Positions 53,974 through 63,487 of a stretch of DNA of 64,000 nt are shown piece after piece (the stretch's first letter is position 1; the number at the start of each line of letters is the position of its first letter). The notes beneath the pieces were generated by a model that did no database searches, had not been told where the DNA came from, and saw only the letters and a list, made by a program, of their open reading frames with translations. The position numbers and the translations under genes were made by a program. The stretch is taken from the NCBI GenBank assembly GCA_943787265.1, contig CALSLT010000017.1, positions 186,001 through 250,000 of the forward strand. Reading direction: 5' to 3'. This DNA comes from an uncultured Planctomycetaceae bacterium (GTDB taxonomy: Bacteria > Planctomycetota > Planctomycetia > Planctomycetales > Planctomycetaceae).

Positions 53974-54810
53974 ATGTCGTCAGTCCCCGCTCCACGTAAA
54001 CCGTCGGTAATTCACACGTTCGGACAACTCGTGATCGAGTTCGTCCAGGCGGTCGGCGACCTTGCGCTGTTCGCCACGTCGATGCTCCGCTGGCTGTGCC
54101 GAGGACTTCCTCGCCGCTCGGTCGTTGTGGAGTGTATGTACGAAGTCGGCGTCCGCAGCATCCCCGTCGTCCTGATCACGGGGATGTTTATCGGTATGGT
54201 CCTTGCCGTGCAGGGGTATCAGCAGTTCCATTTGATGCGAATGGAAACGCGAATGGGAGCGGTCATTAACATGGCCCTCGTCGCAGAACTCGGTCCGGTC
54301 CTCGCCGCGACGATGCTTGCTGGCCGAGTCGGCAGCGCGATGGCCGCTCAGCTTGGCACAATGCGAGTCACCGAGCAGATCGACGCTCTCCGAGCCCTCG
54401 GCGCCAACCCGATCCAATACCTCGTCGTCCCTCGATTTCTTTCGTGCTTCCTGCTGATTCCGCTGTTGACCGTCATGGCCGACGCCATCGGAGTCGCTGG
54501 CGGCTGGGTCTTCAGCACGCAGGTTCTGGGAGTCGATGCCACCTACTACTGGCACTACTCGACCGAATACGTTGCCGCCTGGGACGTATTCGCAGGCATT
54601 CTCAAAAGCATGTTCTTCGGAGCCGCCATCGCTTTGATCGCCTGCCACCGAGGATTCAATTGCGGCTCCGGAGCCGAAGGTGTCGGCCAGGCCGCAACCA
54701 GTTCTTTCGTACTTTCATTCGTCGTGATTCTCGTACTCGACTTCTTCCTCGGAATGTTCCTGAACGAGATCTACTGGACTCTCTGGCCTGGCCCTTCGTC
54801 CTTCGTCTGA
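53974..54810 (+). CDS. MlaE-family lipid ABC transporter permease
   Basis: About 278 residues from the ATG at 53974 (MSSVPAPRKPSVIHTFGQLV); a TTG at 53944 opens the frame earlier. MlaE family: VGVRSIPVVLITGMFIGMVLAVQGYQQF, AVINMALVAELGPVLAATMLAGRVGSAMAAQLGTMRVTEQIDALRALGANPIQYLVVPRFLSC, and the C-terminal GMFLNEIYW. Five membrane helices. Together with the ATPase (54904) and MCE protein (55853) it moves phospholipids between membranes, maintaining outer-membrane asymmetry in other bacteria. This three-gene order matches Mla/Tgd systems. Confidence 0.93.
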   Translation: MSSVPAPRKPSVIHTFGQLVIEFVQAVGDLALFATSMLRWLCRGLPRRSVVVECMYEVGVRSIPVVLITGMFIGMVLAVQGYQQFHLMRMETRMGAVINMALVAELGPVLAATMLAGRVGSAMAAQLGTMRVTEQIDALRALGANPIQYLVVPRFLSCFLLIPLLTVMADAIGVAGGWVFSTQVLGVDATYYWHYSTEYVAAWDVFAGILKSMFFGAAIALIACHRGFNCGSGAEGVGQAATSSFVLSFVVILVLDFFLGMFLNEIYWTLWPGPSSFV

Positions 54811-54903
54811 AAATTCACTCACCACGAACCAGTAGGGTATGACAAGCAAAGCGCCGGCATACCAACAGAACTGATCGTCAACACTTTTCGCAAAGCCTCA
54901 AAC

Positions 54904-55743
54904 ATGCAACCTCGTGACCCGTTCAACGATCCCTTCACCGGAGAAGAGTCCGGCCGATCGATCATCGAGTTGCGCGGGATCTCACGAAGCTTCGGCTCGC
55001 AGGAAGTCCTGCGCAACGTCTCGTTGGACGTCCGAGCGGGCGAGACCGTCTGCCTGATCGGCGAAAGTGGCTGCGGCAAAAGTGTCACGATGAAAATCAT
55101 GGCGAGCCTGATGCAGCCAACCGCTGGCGACGTTCTATGGAATAACGTTCCAATCAAAGATCGCTCAGACGAAGAACTCGTTCGCGACAGGCTGCGGTTC
55201 GGCTATCTCTTTCAGGGAGCCGCACTCTTCGACAGTCTCAGCGTCTTTGAAAACATCGCTTTTGGGCTGCGTCAAAACACAAAAATGTCTGACGAATTCC
55301 TCGCTGAACTTGTTGCCGAACGTCTCAAAGATGTCGGCATGTCACCCGCAAGCGCTCAGAAAATGCCATCCGAACTTTCAGGCGGCATGCGAAAACGAGT
55401 CGGCCTGGCAAGAACTCTGGCACTCATGCCGGACATTATTCTGTACGACGAACCAACGACCGGCCTCGACCCGATCATGATCGACGTGATCAACACACTC
55501 ATCCTGAAGACTCGAAAACGACGACCGGTCACAAGCGTCATCGTCACGCACGAAATGTCGACCGTCCGCAAGGTCGCTGACCGGGTCATCATGTTCTACC
55601 CACTCAGCCGACTCGAACCAGGACAGCCCCAAATTGTTTTCGAAGGCACGCCTGAAGAAGCATTCGCCTCTGAAGACCCACAAGTCTCTCAATTCGTCTA
55701 CGGAGAAGCCGGCGAACGAATGCAGGAACTAGCTCTACTCTGA
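54904..55743 (+). CDS. MlaF-family ABC transporter ATP-binding protein
   Basis: 279 residues. ABC motifs: Walker A GESGCGKSVTMKIM, Q-loop FGYLFQGAALFDSLSVFENI, signature LSGGMRKRVGLARTLA and Walker B DIILYDEPTTGLDPI, with the H-loop in VIVTHEMSTVRKVADRVI. The AALFDSL stretch after the Q-loop and the GLRQNT region are characteristic of the MlaF branch. It energises the permease 93 bases upstream. A dispersed ACCACGAAA-type repeat is found after it (55801-55832). Confidence 0.95.
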   Translation: MQPRDPFNDPFTGEESGRSIIELRGISRSFGSQEVLRNVSLDVRAGETVCLIGESGCGKSVTMKIMASLMQPTAGDVLWNNVPIKDRSDEELVRDRLRFGYLFQGAALFDSLSVFENIAFGLRQNTKMSDEFLAELVAERLKDVGMSPASAQKMPSELSGGMRKRVGLARTLALMPDIILYDEPTTGLDPIMIDVINTLILKTRKRRPVTSVIVTHEMSTVRKVADRVIMFYPLSRLEPGQPQIVFEGTPEEAFASEDPQVSQFVYGEAGERMQELALL

Positions 55744-55800
55744 TCTACAAATCAGCAGCCATTTCGAACGCCTAATTCGGCGTCACGACAGAACAAATCT

Positions 55801-55832
55801 TCTTTCGTATTTTTAGTGTCTTTCGTGGTTCA
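55801..55832. repeat. ACCACGAAA-type dispersed repeat, single arm
   Basis: TTTCGTATTTTTAGTGTCTTTCGTGGTT-like sequence, resembling 20023-20053. Lies between the MlaF-like and MlaD-like genes without a facing arm. Confidence 0.5.
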
Positions 55833-55852
55833 AAAACAAAAACATAAAACTC

Positions 55853-56974
55853 ATGAATGAACGACAGCTTCAATTTCGAGTTGGCCTATTTGCGATCGCC
55901 GCGATGGGCGTCATGGCGACGCTGATTTTTCAGTTTGGCGAAGTCCGTTCGCTGCTTGAAAAGCAGTATCAGGTGTTAATTCATTTTGATTCCGCACCTG
56001 GAGTCCTCGAAGGCTCACCGGTCAGACTGAACGGAATCCCGATCGGCGACGTCGAAACAATCACGCTCGACCGACAGCGGGGCGGAGTCTTGCTCACTCT
56101 ATCAATCGATGAAAAGTACTCGCTGCGCAGCGACTCCATTCCTCGACTCCAGCAGTCATTACTCGGCGACGCGGCCATCGAGTTCACGCCTGGCGTCAGT
56201 CCGACGGACTTTGACCGCCAATCTGTTCTCGAAGGCGAAGCTCCACCGGACGTCATGGAAATCGTGCTGGGCATGGAGAAGCAACTGGCCACGACGATGA
56301 CATCCTTTGAAGCCACCAGTCGCGAGTGGCAATTACTGGCTCGCAACATGAACTCCCTCGTCGAGACGAACCAGGGAAGCTTGCACGACGTTGTGCAGCG
56401 AACGGCGACATCACTCGACGAATTCACCCGAACGATGAAGCAGGCCGGGACCGCTTTTGAGAATACCAACCGAGTCATTGCCGACCCGCAAACCGTCGCC
56501 AACCTGCAAAAAGCCTTGGCAGGGCTTCCCGTCATCGTTTCTGAAACCCGGCAGACAATCACCGCGATGCGTCAGACCGTCGGAACAATCAACGGAAATC
56601 TGAAGAACATCGAAAACGTCACCGAACCACTGGCAAAGCACACGACGTCAATCGTCGTCCGGCTCGACAACAGTCTGTCGAACGTCGAAGCCATGACCGG
56701 CGAACTTCGAGACGTCGCCGAAATCGCGTCAAAATCGGACGGCTCACTAAAACGATTCCTCTCGGACCCAAATCTGTACGACGACCTGGAACGCTCTGCG
56801 TCGTCTTTGGCCATCCTCCTGAGAAACATCGAGCCGATCGTTCGGGACATGCGTGTGTTCACCGATAAGATTGCACGCCGCCCGGAAGTGTTGGGAGTCG
56901 GCGGAGCATTGCGACCTAGTTCTGGTTTGAAAGACGACGAGATTCGCCAGGCAGGATTTCAGAAACCCAAATAA
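55853..56974 (+). CDS. MlaD-family (MCE domain) lipid-transport protein
   Basis: 373 residues with an N-terminal membrane helix (FRVGLFAIAAMGVMATLIFQFG) and an MCE domain at about residues 35-115 (YQVLIHFDSAPGVLEGSPVRLNGIPIGDVETITLDRQRGGVLLTLSIDEKYSLRSDSIPRLQQSLLGDAAIEFTPG). The long C-terminal part is helical with Asn/Thr-rich heptads (TIGTVQ-like, FDRLLSS) and ends in a Glu/Lys-rich tail. It would form the periplasmic ring that passes lipid to or from the MlaE/MlaF complex encoded directly upstream. Confidence 0.92.
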   Translation: MNERQLQFRVGLFAIAAMGVMATLIFQFGEVRSLLEKQYQVLIHFDSAPGVLEGSPVRLNGIPIGDVETITLDRQRGGVLLTLSIDEKYSLRSDSIPRLQQSLLGDAAIEFTPGVSPTDFDRQSVLEGEAPPDVMEIVLGMEKQLATTMTSFEATSREWQLLARNMNSLVETNQGSLHDVVQRTATSLDEFTRTMKQAGTAFENTNRVIADPQTVANLQKALAGLPVIVSETRQTITAMRQTVGTINGNLKNIENVTEPLAKHTTSIVVRLDNSLSNVEAMTGELRDVAEIASKSDGSLKRFLSDPNLYDDLERSASSLAILLRNIEPIVRDMRVFTDKIARRPEVLGVGGALRPSSGLKDDEIRQAGFQKPK

Positions 56975-56977
56975 CCA

Positions 56978-57811
56978 ATGTCGCTCGAAGATTCCGAACT
57001 CGATCCCGATGCTGACGAAGACTCGGTCTCAGAAGAAACCGTTGCGTATGGCGAGACCGACGAATGGGGCGGCAACGATCTGGAAGCCGCTTATCGAAAA
57101 GCCCTCGAAGCCAACGACGCCGTCGAGTGGGAATTCGACCACCTCGCCCCCGCTGAAGAAGCGACGGAAGACGGTGACTCACCTGAAGACCCCGCCGCCG
57201 AAGATACGGACGGCAACGCTGCGGCAGAGTCCGGCGAAGAATCTGAACGAGCATCCCAGCCCGACAGCCCGCCTGAACCAATCCCGCAGCGAGTCACCGC
57301 TCGGCAGGTGATCGAAGCGGCCATATTTGTGGGTGGCGACCCGCTGACGTCGAAGAAACTCTGCTACATGCTGAAGGGCGACTACGACCTGGACGCCGTC
57401 GAACGAGCCATAGAAGATCTGAATCTTCAATACGTCGACGAAGCACGACCGTACGAAATCCGACTCGGCGAAGGCGGCTACCGCATGGTGCTCCGCGAAG
57501 AATTCGAGCGAATTCGCAACCGAGTATTCGGCATCGGCCCGCGAGAAGTAAAGCTTTCCCAGGACGTCCTGGAAGTTCTGGCTCTGGTCGCGTATCGGCA
57601 GCCGATCACGCCAGAAGAAATCGAAGACCTGGGCAAAGCAAAACCCGGTCCCCTTCTCCGCCAGCTCCTGCGCCGCGAGTTAATCTCTCTGGAACGCGAC
57701 ACAGAAAACCGCAAACGAGTCACCTACTCGACATCAAAGCGGTTTCTCTCACTCTTCGGTCTGGGCAGCCTCGACGAACTCCCCCAGGCCGACGAACTGG
57801 CGTTCAAATAG
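56978..57811 (+). CDS. scpB: SMC-ScpAB complex subunit ScpB
   Basis: 277 residues. The first about 105 are an acidic low-complexity extension (Asp/Glu/Ser/Pro) not found in short ScpB proteins. The winged-helix core follows: ARQVIEAAIFVGGDPLTSKKLCYML, LNLQYVDEARPYEIRLGEGGYRMVLREEFERI, and LSQDVLEVLALVAYRQPITPEEIEDLGKAKPGPLLRQLLRRELISLERDTENRKRVTYSTSKRFLSLFGLGSLDELP. ScpB binds the kleisin ScpA and SMC for chromosome segregation. It starts three bases after the MCE gene, probably cotranscribed. No scpA in the window. Confidence 0.95.
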   Translation: MSLEDSELDPDADEDSVSEETVAYGETDEWGGNDLEAAYRKALEANDAVEWEFDHLAPAEEATEDGDSPEDPAAEDTDGNAAAESGEESERASQPDSPPEPIPQRVTARQVIEAAIFVGGDPLTSKKLCYMLKGDYDLDAVERAIEDLNLQYVDEARPYEIRLGEGGYRMVLREEFERIRNRVFGIGPREVKLSQDVLEVLALVAYRQPITPEEIEDLGKAKPGPLLRQLLRRELISLERDTENRKRVTYSTSKRFLSLFGLGSLDELPQADELAFK

Positions 57812-57815
57812 ACTG

Positions 57816-58280
57816 CTAAGATTCTGAAGACTCAGCACCGTGGGAATCTCCCAGGACGGGAGTCAGCACAATTTTCACCGCGTTTGTGCGGTCGTCATGG
57901 ACAGTAAAACGAAGGCCAGCGCTGTCGTAGTGCGAATACTTTGGGTCGATCGTTGGACCATGATCGTGGTCATGCAGGGGGAGATCTTCGGTCGAAATCA
58001 GTTGCACAACCACTGCATCGTGATCACCAGAAACAGCCCCGTCTCCAGCTTTGTACGTCGTCAATCTGAATGTTCCGTCAGACTGGATGCTTCCACTGGC
58101 AGTCAAGTCATGCTCAAGCGAATTGAACTCGACCGTGCCGGTTTGCAACGGCGTGCCATCTTCAAGTGTGACGATGCCTTCAACCGGATATGTCGCGATG
58201 CCGTTTCCAGAGCACCCCACGAGAACGGCGAGGCAAAACAGAGTAGCTACTCGCAAACTGTGAACCGCGGCAGATTTCAT
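57816..58280 (-). CDS. Small lipoprotein with carboxypeptidase-regulatory-like fold
   Basis: 154 residues with a lipoprotein signal (RVATLFCLAVLVGCSGNG, lipid Cys about residue 23) and a single beta-sandwich-like domain (YPVEGIVTLEDGTPLQTGTVEFNSL, GSIQSDGTFRLTTYKAGDGAVSGDHDAVVVQL). Planctomycetes commonly encode such proteins directly after DUF1559 genes. That is the case here: the ATG at 58280 overlaps the DUF1559 stop as TAATG, so the two are translationally coupled. His/Asp-rich LHDHDHGP may bind metal. Confidence 0.85.
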   Translation of the reverse strand: MKSAAVHSLRVATLFCLAVLVGCSGNGIATYPVEGIVTLEDGTPLQTGTVEFNSLEHDLTASGSIQSDGTFRLTTYKAGDGAVSGDHDAVVVQLISTEDLPLHDHDHGPTIDPKYSHYDSAGLRFTVHDDRTNAVKIVLTPVLGDSHGAESSES

Positions 58281-59317
58281 TACTGGATGACCTCGCTGTC
58301 ATGTCGGTTGCAGAGATAACCCAGAGTTCGAGTTGAGATTCGGCTGTTGACACCACGTACACTGCCATCGCAAAACGCGAAATTACAGATTCCTTCATGC
58401 CAGCTTCCGAACGCCAATGCCGAAGCAGCGGTGTCTGTACTTCCCAGACTCAGTCGCATTGCCGGGCCACCGATTCTCGAAGCTGACCCGAAGTAATCAC
58501 CATCGTACATCGGCGGGTTCTCCGGGAACTCTCCCAATCGTTTAGCAGGAACATGCAATTCTCCGGCGAGAAAAGTATTGCTCGTTCCGTCGGTAATACT
58601 TGCCATGGAAATTTGATCGACCCAGTTGACAGGTTTATCAGTCATACATTCGGCACGGCTACTGATAATGACTCCCGTTCCGTTCCCACCAAACCAGAGA
58701 TCATTAGGGCTGCCCCACGCCCCCGGCGAAAGGTCACCGTGATTACCCGCGTAATCGCCAACAGCACCAGTCAATTCCTCATTGATGCCGCCGCTGGTAA
58801 CAGTAACCGGGCATCCGCACGGCAATGTGATGGTCGTAGTTGTGCCGGCAATACTAAATAGTCGCTTGCCAATTGCGTTAGACGTTGACCGTCTGGTCGG
58901 GCAGACAAACACAGCAAGGTTCGCGTTCCGCAGTTCTTCACCGTGGAGACGAAACGGATCGTAGAGGTTCCAGCCTTCGTAAAGGCTGGCTGCGTCGAGC
59001 CACGGCAGGATACGAATCAGCCACGTTGGCTCTTCGCCCCCGCACTGCAATAACGGATCTGGCTCGATCGGACGCGGCTGAATTCGAGCAGGTGGAAAGG
59101 CTTTGTTGGTCTCTTCGAACTGAACGGTCGCCAGCGATATCTGCTTCAGATGGTTCTGACATTGTGACCGTCGTGCAGCTTCTCGTGCCTGCTGAACTGC
59201 AGGGAGCAGCAAAGCAACCAAGATGCCGATGACAGCAATAACGACCAGAAGTTCGATCACCGTAAAGCCCGCAGAAGGCTGACGGCATTTCTTCCAAACA
59301 GTACGAAATTTGATCAT
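58280..59317 (-). CDS. DUF1559 protein with prepilin-type N-terminus
   Basis: About 345 residues from the ATG at 59317 (MIKFRTVWKKCRQPSAGFTV); an ATG at 59350 adds 11 residues. The type IV prepilin-like cleavage and methylation segment GFTVIELLVVIAVIGILVALLLPAVQQAREAARR is followed by CQNHLKQISLA, the DUF1559 beta-rich head (FVCPTRRST) and the conserved C-terminal GSWHEGICNFAFCDGSVRGVNSRISTRTLGYL ending. Hundreds of paralogues occur per planctomycete genome, probably as minor pseudopilins or surface proteins. Upstream, 59318-59701 (384 bases) shows no gene; frames through it are shadow-like. Confidence 0.95.
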   Translation of the reverse strand: MIKFRTVWKKCRQPSAGFTVIELLVVIAVIGILVALLLPAVQQAREAARRSQCQNHLKQISLATVQFEETNKAFPPARIQPRPIEPDPLLQCGGEEPTWLIRILPWLDAASLYEGWNLYDPFRLHGEELRNANLAVFVCPTRRSTSNAIGKRLFSIAGTTTTITLPCGCPVTVTSGGINEELTGAVGDYAGNHGDLSPGAWGSPNDLWFGGNGTGVIISSRAECMTDKPVNWVDQISMASITDGTSNTFLAGELHVPAKRLGEFPENPPMYDGDYFGSASRIGGPAMRLSLGSTDTAASALAFGSWHEGICNFAFCDGSVRGVNSRISTRTLGYLCNRHDSEVIQ

Positions 59318-59701
59318 AAAAAAGTTCCAACCCCACCATCTGTCGATCAAAGTCAGTATGCGTCAGAAAATACGGTATGTCCACGGCGTTTACACAAAAG
59401 GTTGCTTGCCACTGCGCGGCTAAGAAACGTCGCCATTCGACATCGAGTGACACTTGAGAGTCGATGCGTGCGAGGCAAAGTGTTGCCCATGAGTCACTTA
59501 CGGAGTTTCGCCGCGCAAAACCGGAGCCAACTTCACCCACAGACTTAGACCGAAAGATGTGAACTGCAGCGTGCGTCGAGCATCCTCTGGAACTGGAATC
59601 CGACGCAAATCGTCCGGAACGACCGCAATGGCACGTATCCGAGACTGACGAAGCATCTGCAGCGGTTGGCGAACTGTCGCGCAGGGCCATCGTGCACAGC
59701 C

Positions 59702-62074
59702 TCAAGGCATTACAACTTTACGTGGCACAGCCTTATTCGAAATTACAGTGAGAGTTGTTTCAGCAATCACCGGATACTCGTTCCAATTTCCAATCGCACG
59801 AATTCTCAATGGCAGAACTCGGGTAACGGAAACCTCGGGGACACGATTAAGTTTGAGTGTTGCAACAGTTGTCGTTTCACCAATGCTGACTGTGTCTGCG
59901 GTGAAGGCCTCGGCGGAATCGACATTTCGCACAAGCTCAAGGGTGATCGGACCGGAAAGTCCGGATGCTCGCCGAACGTTGATCGGGTATTCGAATTCGA
60001 ACTTTGACGTCAAATTCAATTCCTTGAGCGGGCTCTCAATTTTCAGCATGGCTCCCGTTGGCAGAAAACCGAGTCGCGTGACCAGCTTGCTCGACGAGTA
60101 TCGAATCCTTCCGGCCGGGTCAGCGATCTTTGTTACGCCGTTTACAACCATGCGAGATGTCCGGGTTGTCTCCAGCCACTCGGGGAGAAACACCGGATAC
60201 AGAATTCGATTCTGCTCGGGGGTGATCTTCATTTCAGGACCTCGGATTCCCTGCCGATGTCGCCCCTGCTTTGCTGCCATTTCAAGGATGATGTCGCCTT
60301 TGAATTTCTCGTCGCGTTCAACAAGCACGGGTGCTGGGTACGTCGTTCCTCGCGGCCATTTGGTAACATCGTTTTTACCTTCCGCATCGATCGAGAACGG
60401 CGGCTTCATCGTGACGGCCAGCAGCGTCGACTCGAGTGAGTGAGCCACAGGTTTCTCAGCGATCACCGCTGAACCAGTCAACGTCAGCATCCGGGCAACG
60501 GTCGCCACATCAGCACCGGCAGAAATCTTCAGTTTGAGGTCGTTTTTCTTCTCGGGGATCGCCGATTCTTCGGGAATGGACACTCCCTCGGGCAGTCCGT
60601 CGACCGAGATGGCAATGGGGCCGGCAAATTCTCCGAATCGCTCCGCTTTGACCGCAAGCACGGTCGAACCATTGATCGGCACAGCCAGAAGTTCTGGAGT
60701 CGAAAGTCGAAACCCCGGCGTAGCCTTGCGAACAGCCAGACGATAGATCGACGTAAGTTGGCCACTCGTTCCGGACGTGTCGCCGACAACCAGGTCGTAC
60801 GCTCCGTCTGCTGGCAATTTGAATTCAATTCGGGCATCGGTCGTGCCCACGACATCGTCAACGCGTTTCAGCTCGACGCCAGCTTCGTTGAGGATGGTCA
60901 GTGAAACGTCGAGCGAAGAGCCAATCGCCTCGGCAAGCACATCGATCGCCCAGACGTCGCCTTGGGAACCTGACGCTCGATAACGGTCTGTACCGTATCG
61001 CCGAGTCAGCACGCCCGTAACTGCTCCCGGACCACTCAGTTCCAGAATCGGGTCAGGCGAATCTGGATCGGATTCATGTTCGACAATTTCCCGGATGTCG
61101 CTGGTGCGAATTTCGTACGGTACCGTTGTCTGCCCAGCAATTTCGATTTCCCCAGGAGTCACTGTTGGGGCGTCATCCGGCACCTGGATCGTTCGGATGA
61201 TGGACTCCAGTTTTGCCGCTCCGGTCTTGAGTCCGTATCCCAGAAACTCGACATCTTGTTTCGCACCACGCTGAACGAAGACTGGAATCGTCGCGACCAC
61301 CGATGGTCCCGGCACAAGCGATAACCGATAAACGAATGATCGATTCCCACGAAAATCGACATCATAGACTCGTGCTGAGTATTCCAGTCCTGCTTCCACA
61401 GCGAAGGTGAATTTCACATCTCGCGCGGCAGTGTCAGCCGCGTCAGCGATCAATCGACCGGAACTATCGCGAATCTCCAGGACAGCGGTCAGCGGAGAGC
61501 CAATAGCCGCCGCAATGATTTCGCAGGTCATCGGCCCTGTTGTTGGGGCCGTGAAACGAAACTCGTCGACCTCTTCAATCTTCAGAATCTGGCCGGAAAC
61601 GGTGACGGGCAAAGATGGCAACTGCTGCGGCGCCCGGCGGTCTTGCTTCTCAATGACTTCCCGCCCGTTTGAGACCGCAAACTTCCCCGACGCCGTCGCT
61701 CCGTTCGCATTGGCTGCCTGCCAGCGATAGATGCCCGGTTTCAGGTTGGTCGGGAGCTTCAACTTTGCCGGAGTTTCTCGTGGAAGCATGAACGGCCCGC
61801 GGCGAGCTTTCTTGCCGAACCAGTACGGCGGCTCGGGGACGATCACCGGACCGGGTTCGCCCGTCAGTTCAAGTTCGATGTGTGCGTCCCGGACGAACAG
61901 TTCCATGTCCGGCGTCCAGTCGTAACCTCCGAGCACGACTTCGACGGTCGAACCTGCCTGGCCGCCCGGCGGAAACATGTAGCCAATGGACGGTGCCTGC
62001 TGAGCAGACGCGTTGCTCGAAAAGCAACACAGCAATAATAATAAGCCGACGCGGGCGCGAATCATCGAAGGCAT
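59702..62074 (-). CDS. Exported PPC-domain protein
   Basis: About 790 residues from the ATG at 62074 (MPSMIRARVGLLLLLCCFSSNASA, signal peptide); the frame is open to 62164. It is made of beta-sandwich domains: an N-terminal IPT-like region (PSIGYMFPPGGQAGSTVEVVLGGYDWTP), PPC domains (VTVSGQILKIEEVDEFRFTAPTTGPMTCEIIAAAIGSPLTAVLEIRDSSGRLIADA; RYRASGSQGDVWAIDVLAEAIGSSLDVSLTILNEAGVELKRVDD) and Ig-like ends. No catalytic domain is seen. In planctomycetes such proteins follow DUF1553-DUF1501 pairs, as here (DUF1501 stop 26 bases upstream), and may bind polysaccharide or act as a scaffold. Confidence 0.9.
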   Translation of the reverse strand: MPSMIRARVGLLLLLCCFSSNASAQQAPSIGYMFPPGGQAGSTVEVVLGGYDWTPDMELFVRDAHIELELTGEPGPVIVPEPPYWFGKKARRGPFMLPRETPAKLKLPTNLKPGIYRWQAANANGATASGKFAVSNGREVIEKQDRRAPQQLPSLPVTVSGQILKIEEVDEFRFTAPTTGPMTCEIIAAAIGSPLTAVLEIRDSSGRLIADAADTAARDVKFTFAVEAGLEYSARVYDVDFRGNRSFVYRLSLVPGPSVVATIPVFVQRGAKQDVEFLGYGLKTGAAKLESIIRTIQVPDDAPTVTPGEIEIAGQTTVPYEIRTSDIREIVEHESDPDSPDPILELSGPGAVTGVLTRRYGTDRYRASGSQGDVWAIDVLAEAIGSSLDVSLTILNEAGVELKRVDDVVGTTDARIEFKLPADGAYDLVVGDTSGTSGQLTSIYRLAVRKATPGFRLSTPELLAVPINGSTVLAVKAERFGEFAGPIAISVDGLPEGVSIPEESAIPEKKNDLKLKISAGADVATVARMLTLTGSAVIAEKPVAHSLESTLLAVTMKPPFSIDAEGKNDVTKWPRGTTYPAPVLVERDEKFKGDIILEMAAKQGRHRQGIRGPEMKITPEQNRILYPVFLPEWLETTRTSRMVVNGVTKIADPAGRIRYSSSKLVTRLGFLPTGAMLKIESPLKELNLTSKFEFEYPINVRRASGLSGPITLELVRNVDSAEAFTADTVSIGETTTVATLKLNRVPEVSVTRVLPLRIRAIGNWNEYPVIAETTLTVISNKAVPRKVVMP

Positions 62075-62099
62075 AGTCTCACCAGATAAAATCAAACGC

Positions 62100-63443
62100 C
62101 TAAACGAGTGCGTCGATGAACTTGCCACCGTCGACAAGCGGGACGGGCCGACCGAGAGGACCAAGATAGGTTCGGTCCGAATCGATACCCATCAATGTAT
62201 GAATCGTTCGGAGCAGATCGTTGACTCCAACCGGATCAGTCGTCGGAGCCGCCGCTTGCTTATCCGTCGCGCCGATTACCTGTCCGGGTTTCACTCCGCC
62301 ACCGGCGAAGATCACCGTCTGAGCCATCGACCAGTGATCCCGACCGGCCTGCTTGTTGATACGCGGCGTGCGGCCCATCTCGCCCATCATCACAACGAGT
62401 GTTTCATCGAGCAGGCCTCGTTCTTCGAGATCCATTACGAGTGCGCTGAACGCTCGATCGGCGTACGGAATCAGATCGGTCTGGAGACTCGGGAAGCAAT
62501 TAAAGTGAACGTCCCAGCCCGGAGCGTCGACTCCAACAAATCGACATCCACCTTCAACAAGCCGTCGGGCCAGCAACGCGCACTGACCAATCTGAGTTCG
62601 ACCATAGCGGTCTCGGACATCGTCTGACTCTGAGTGAATATCAAACGCCCGCTTCGCATCGGAAGACGTAATGAGGCTTTGAGCTTTCTCGTAATAAGTC
62701 GACATGACACTGGCTCGCCCCTCGGCCCGGCCGCGTTCCAATCGCTCAATTCCGGCGAGCAGCTTTCGTCGTGTGGAAACACGCTTATCTGACAACCCTG
62801 AAATCGGTTGCAGGTCGCGGACTTCAAAATCCGGCTGAGTCGGATCCGATTCGATCACGAAAGGAGCGTACTCGGCACCGTAGAAACCGGGGCCGCCCCC
62901 CTGCATCGGATGCGGCAGATTGATGTACGGCGGAAGTGCCCCGCCCTGCCCCAGCTCGCGAGCGACCACCGAACCGACCGACGGAAAGTAGTCGTTATTC
63001 GGAATCGGATTGTCGCCGTCCGCAAAGTTTGGCTTCCGTCCGGTCATGACATAGTGGTAACCGGTCGAGTGTCCGTTAATGCGATGGCTGTGGCTGCGAA
63101 GGATCGTGTACTTGTCGGCAATCTTCGCACAGTGTGGAAGCTGATCAGTGACAAAGGTGCCGGGCACGTTGGTCGCGATCGGCGTGAAGGGGCCGCGGAT
63201 TTCTTCCGGAGCCTCCGGTTTTGGATCCCACATATCCTGATGAGGCGGCCCGCCTTCCAGGAACAGGAACACGCATGACTTTGCTTTGACTTCGCGACCG
63301 TTTCCCGCCTTGGCCTGAAGCTCCAGGAGAGTGGGCAGGCTTAGCCCTCCCAGCAATCCCGTCGCGCCCAGACGCAACGCATGCCGGCGATCAATGCCAT
63401 CGCAATTTCGTAACGGTCGATTTCCGAGTTCCAGTCGCAACAT
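62100..63443 (-). CDS. DUF1501 protein
   Basis: 447 residues. The N-terminus carries IDRRHALRLGATGLLGGLSLPTLL, a twin-arginine-like signal in which Arg-Arg is followed by His. DUF1501 motifs: CVFLFLEGGPPHQDMWDPKPEAPEEIRGPF, YTILRSHSHRINGHSTGYHYVMTGRKPN, YPSVGSVVAREL-like segment, GCRFVGVDAPGWDVHFNCF, ETLVVMMGEMGRTPRINKQAGRDHWSMAQTVIFAGGGVKPGQ. It is the middle gene of a DUF1553-DUF1501-PPC run on the minus strand. Confidence 0.95.
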   Translation of the reverse strand: MLRLELGNRPLRNCDGIDRRHALRLGATGLLGGLSLPTLLELQAKAGNGREVKAKSCVFLFLEGGPPHQDMWDPKPEAPEEIRGPFTPIATNVPGTFVTDQLPHCAKIADKYTILRSHSHRINGHSTGYHYVMTGRKPNFADGDNPIPNNDYFPSVGSVVARELGQGGALPPYINLPHPMQGGGPGFYGAEYAPFVIESDPTQPDFEVRDLQPISGLSDKRVSTRRKLLAGIERLERGRAEGRASVMSTYYEKAQSLITSSDAKRAFDIHSESDDVRDRYGRTQIGQCALLARRLVEGGCRFVGVDAPGWDVHFNCFPSLQTDLIPYADRAFSALVMDLEERGLLDETLVVMMGEMGRTPRINKQAGRDHWSMAQTVIFAGGGVKPGQVIGATDKQAAAPTTDPVGVNDLLRTIHTLMGIDSDRTYLGPLGRPVPLVDGGKFIDALV

Positions 63444-63487
63444 AATCTGCCTCGTTCCGCCGGTGAATTCGCTGAGTCTGCAATCAA

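Noticed and set aside
58938..59705. 255-residue minus-strand frame across the DUF1559 start and the 59318-59701 gap
   Set aside because: Overlaps the certain DUF1559 gene in another frame and is rich in Ser/Arg/Cys without motifs.
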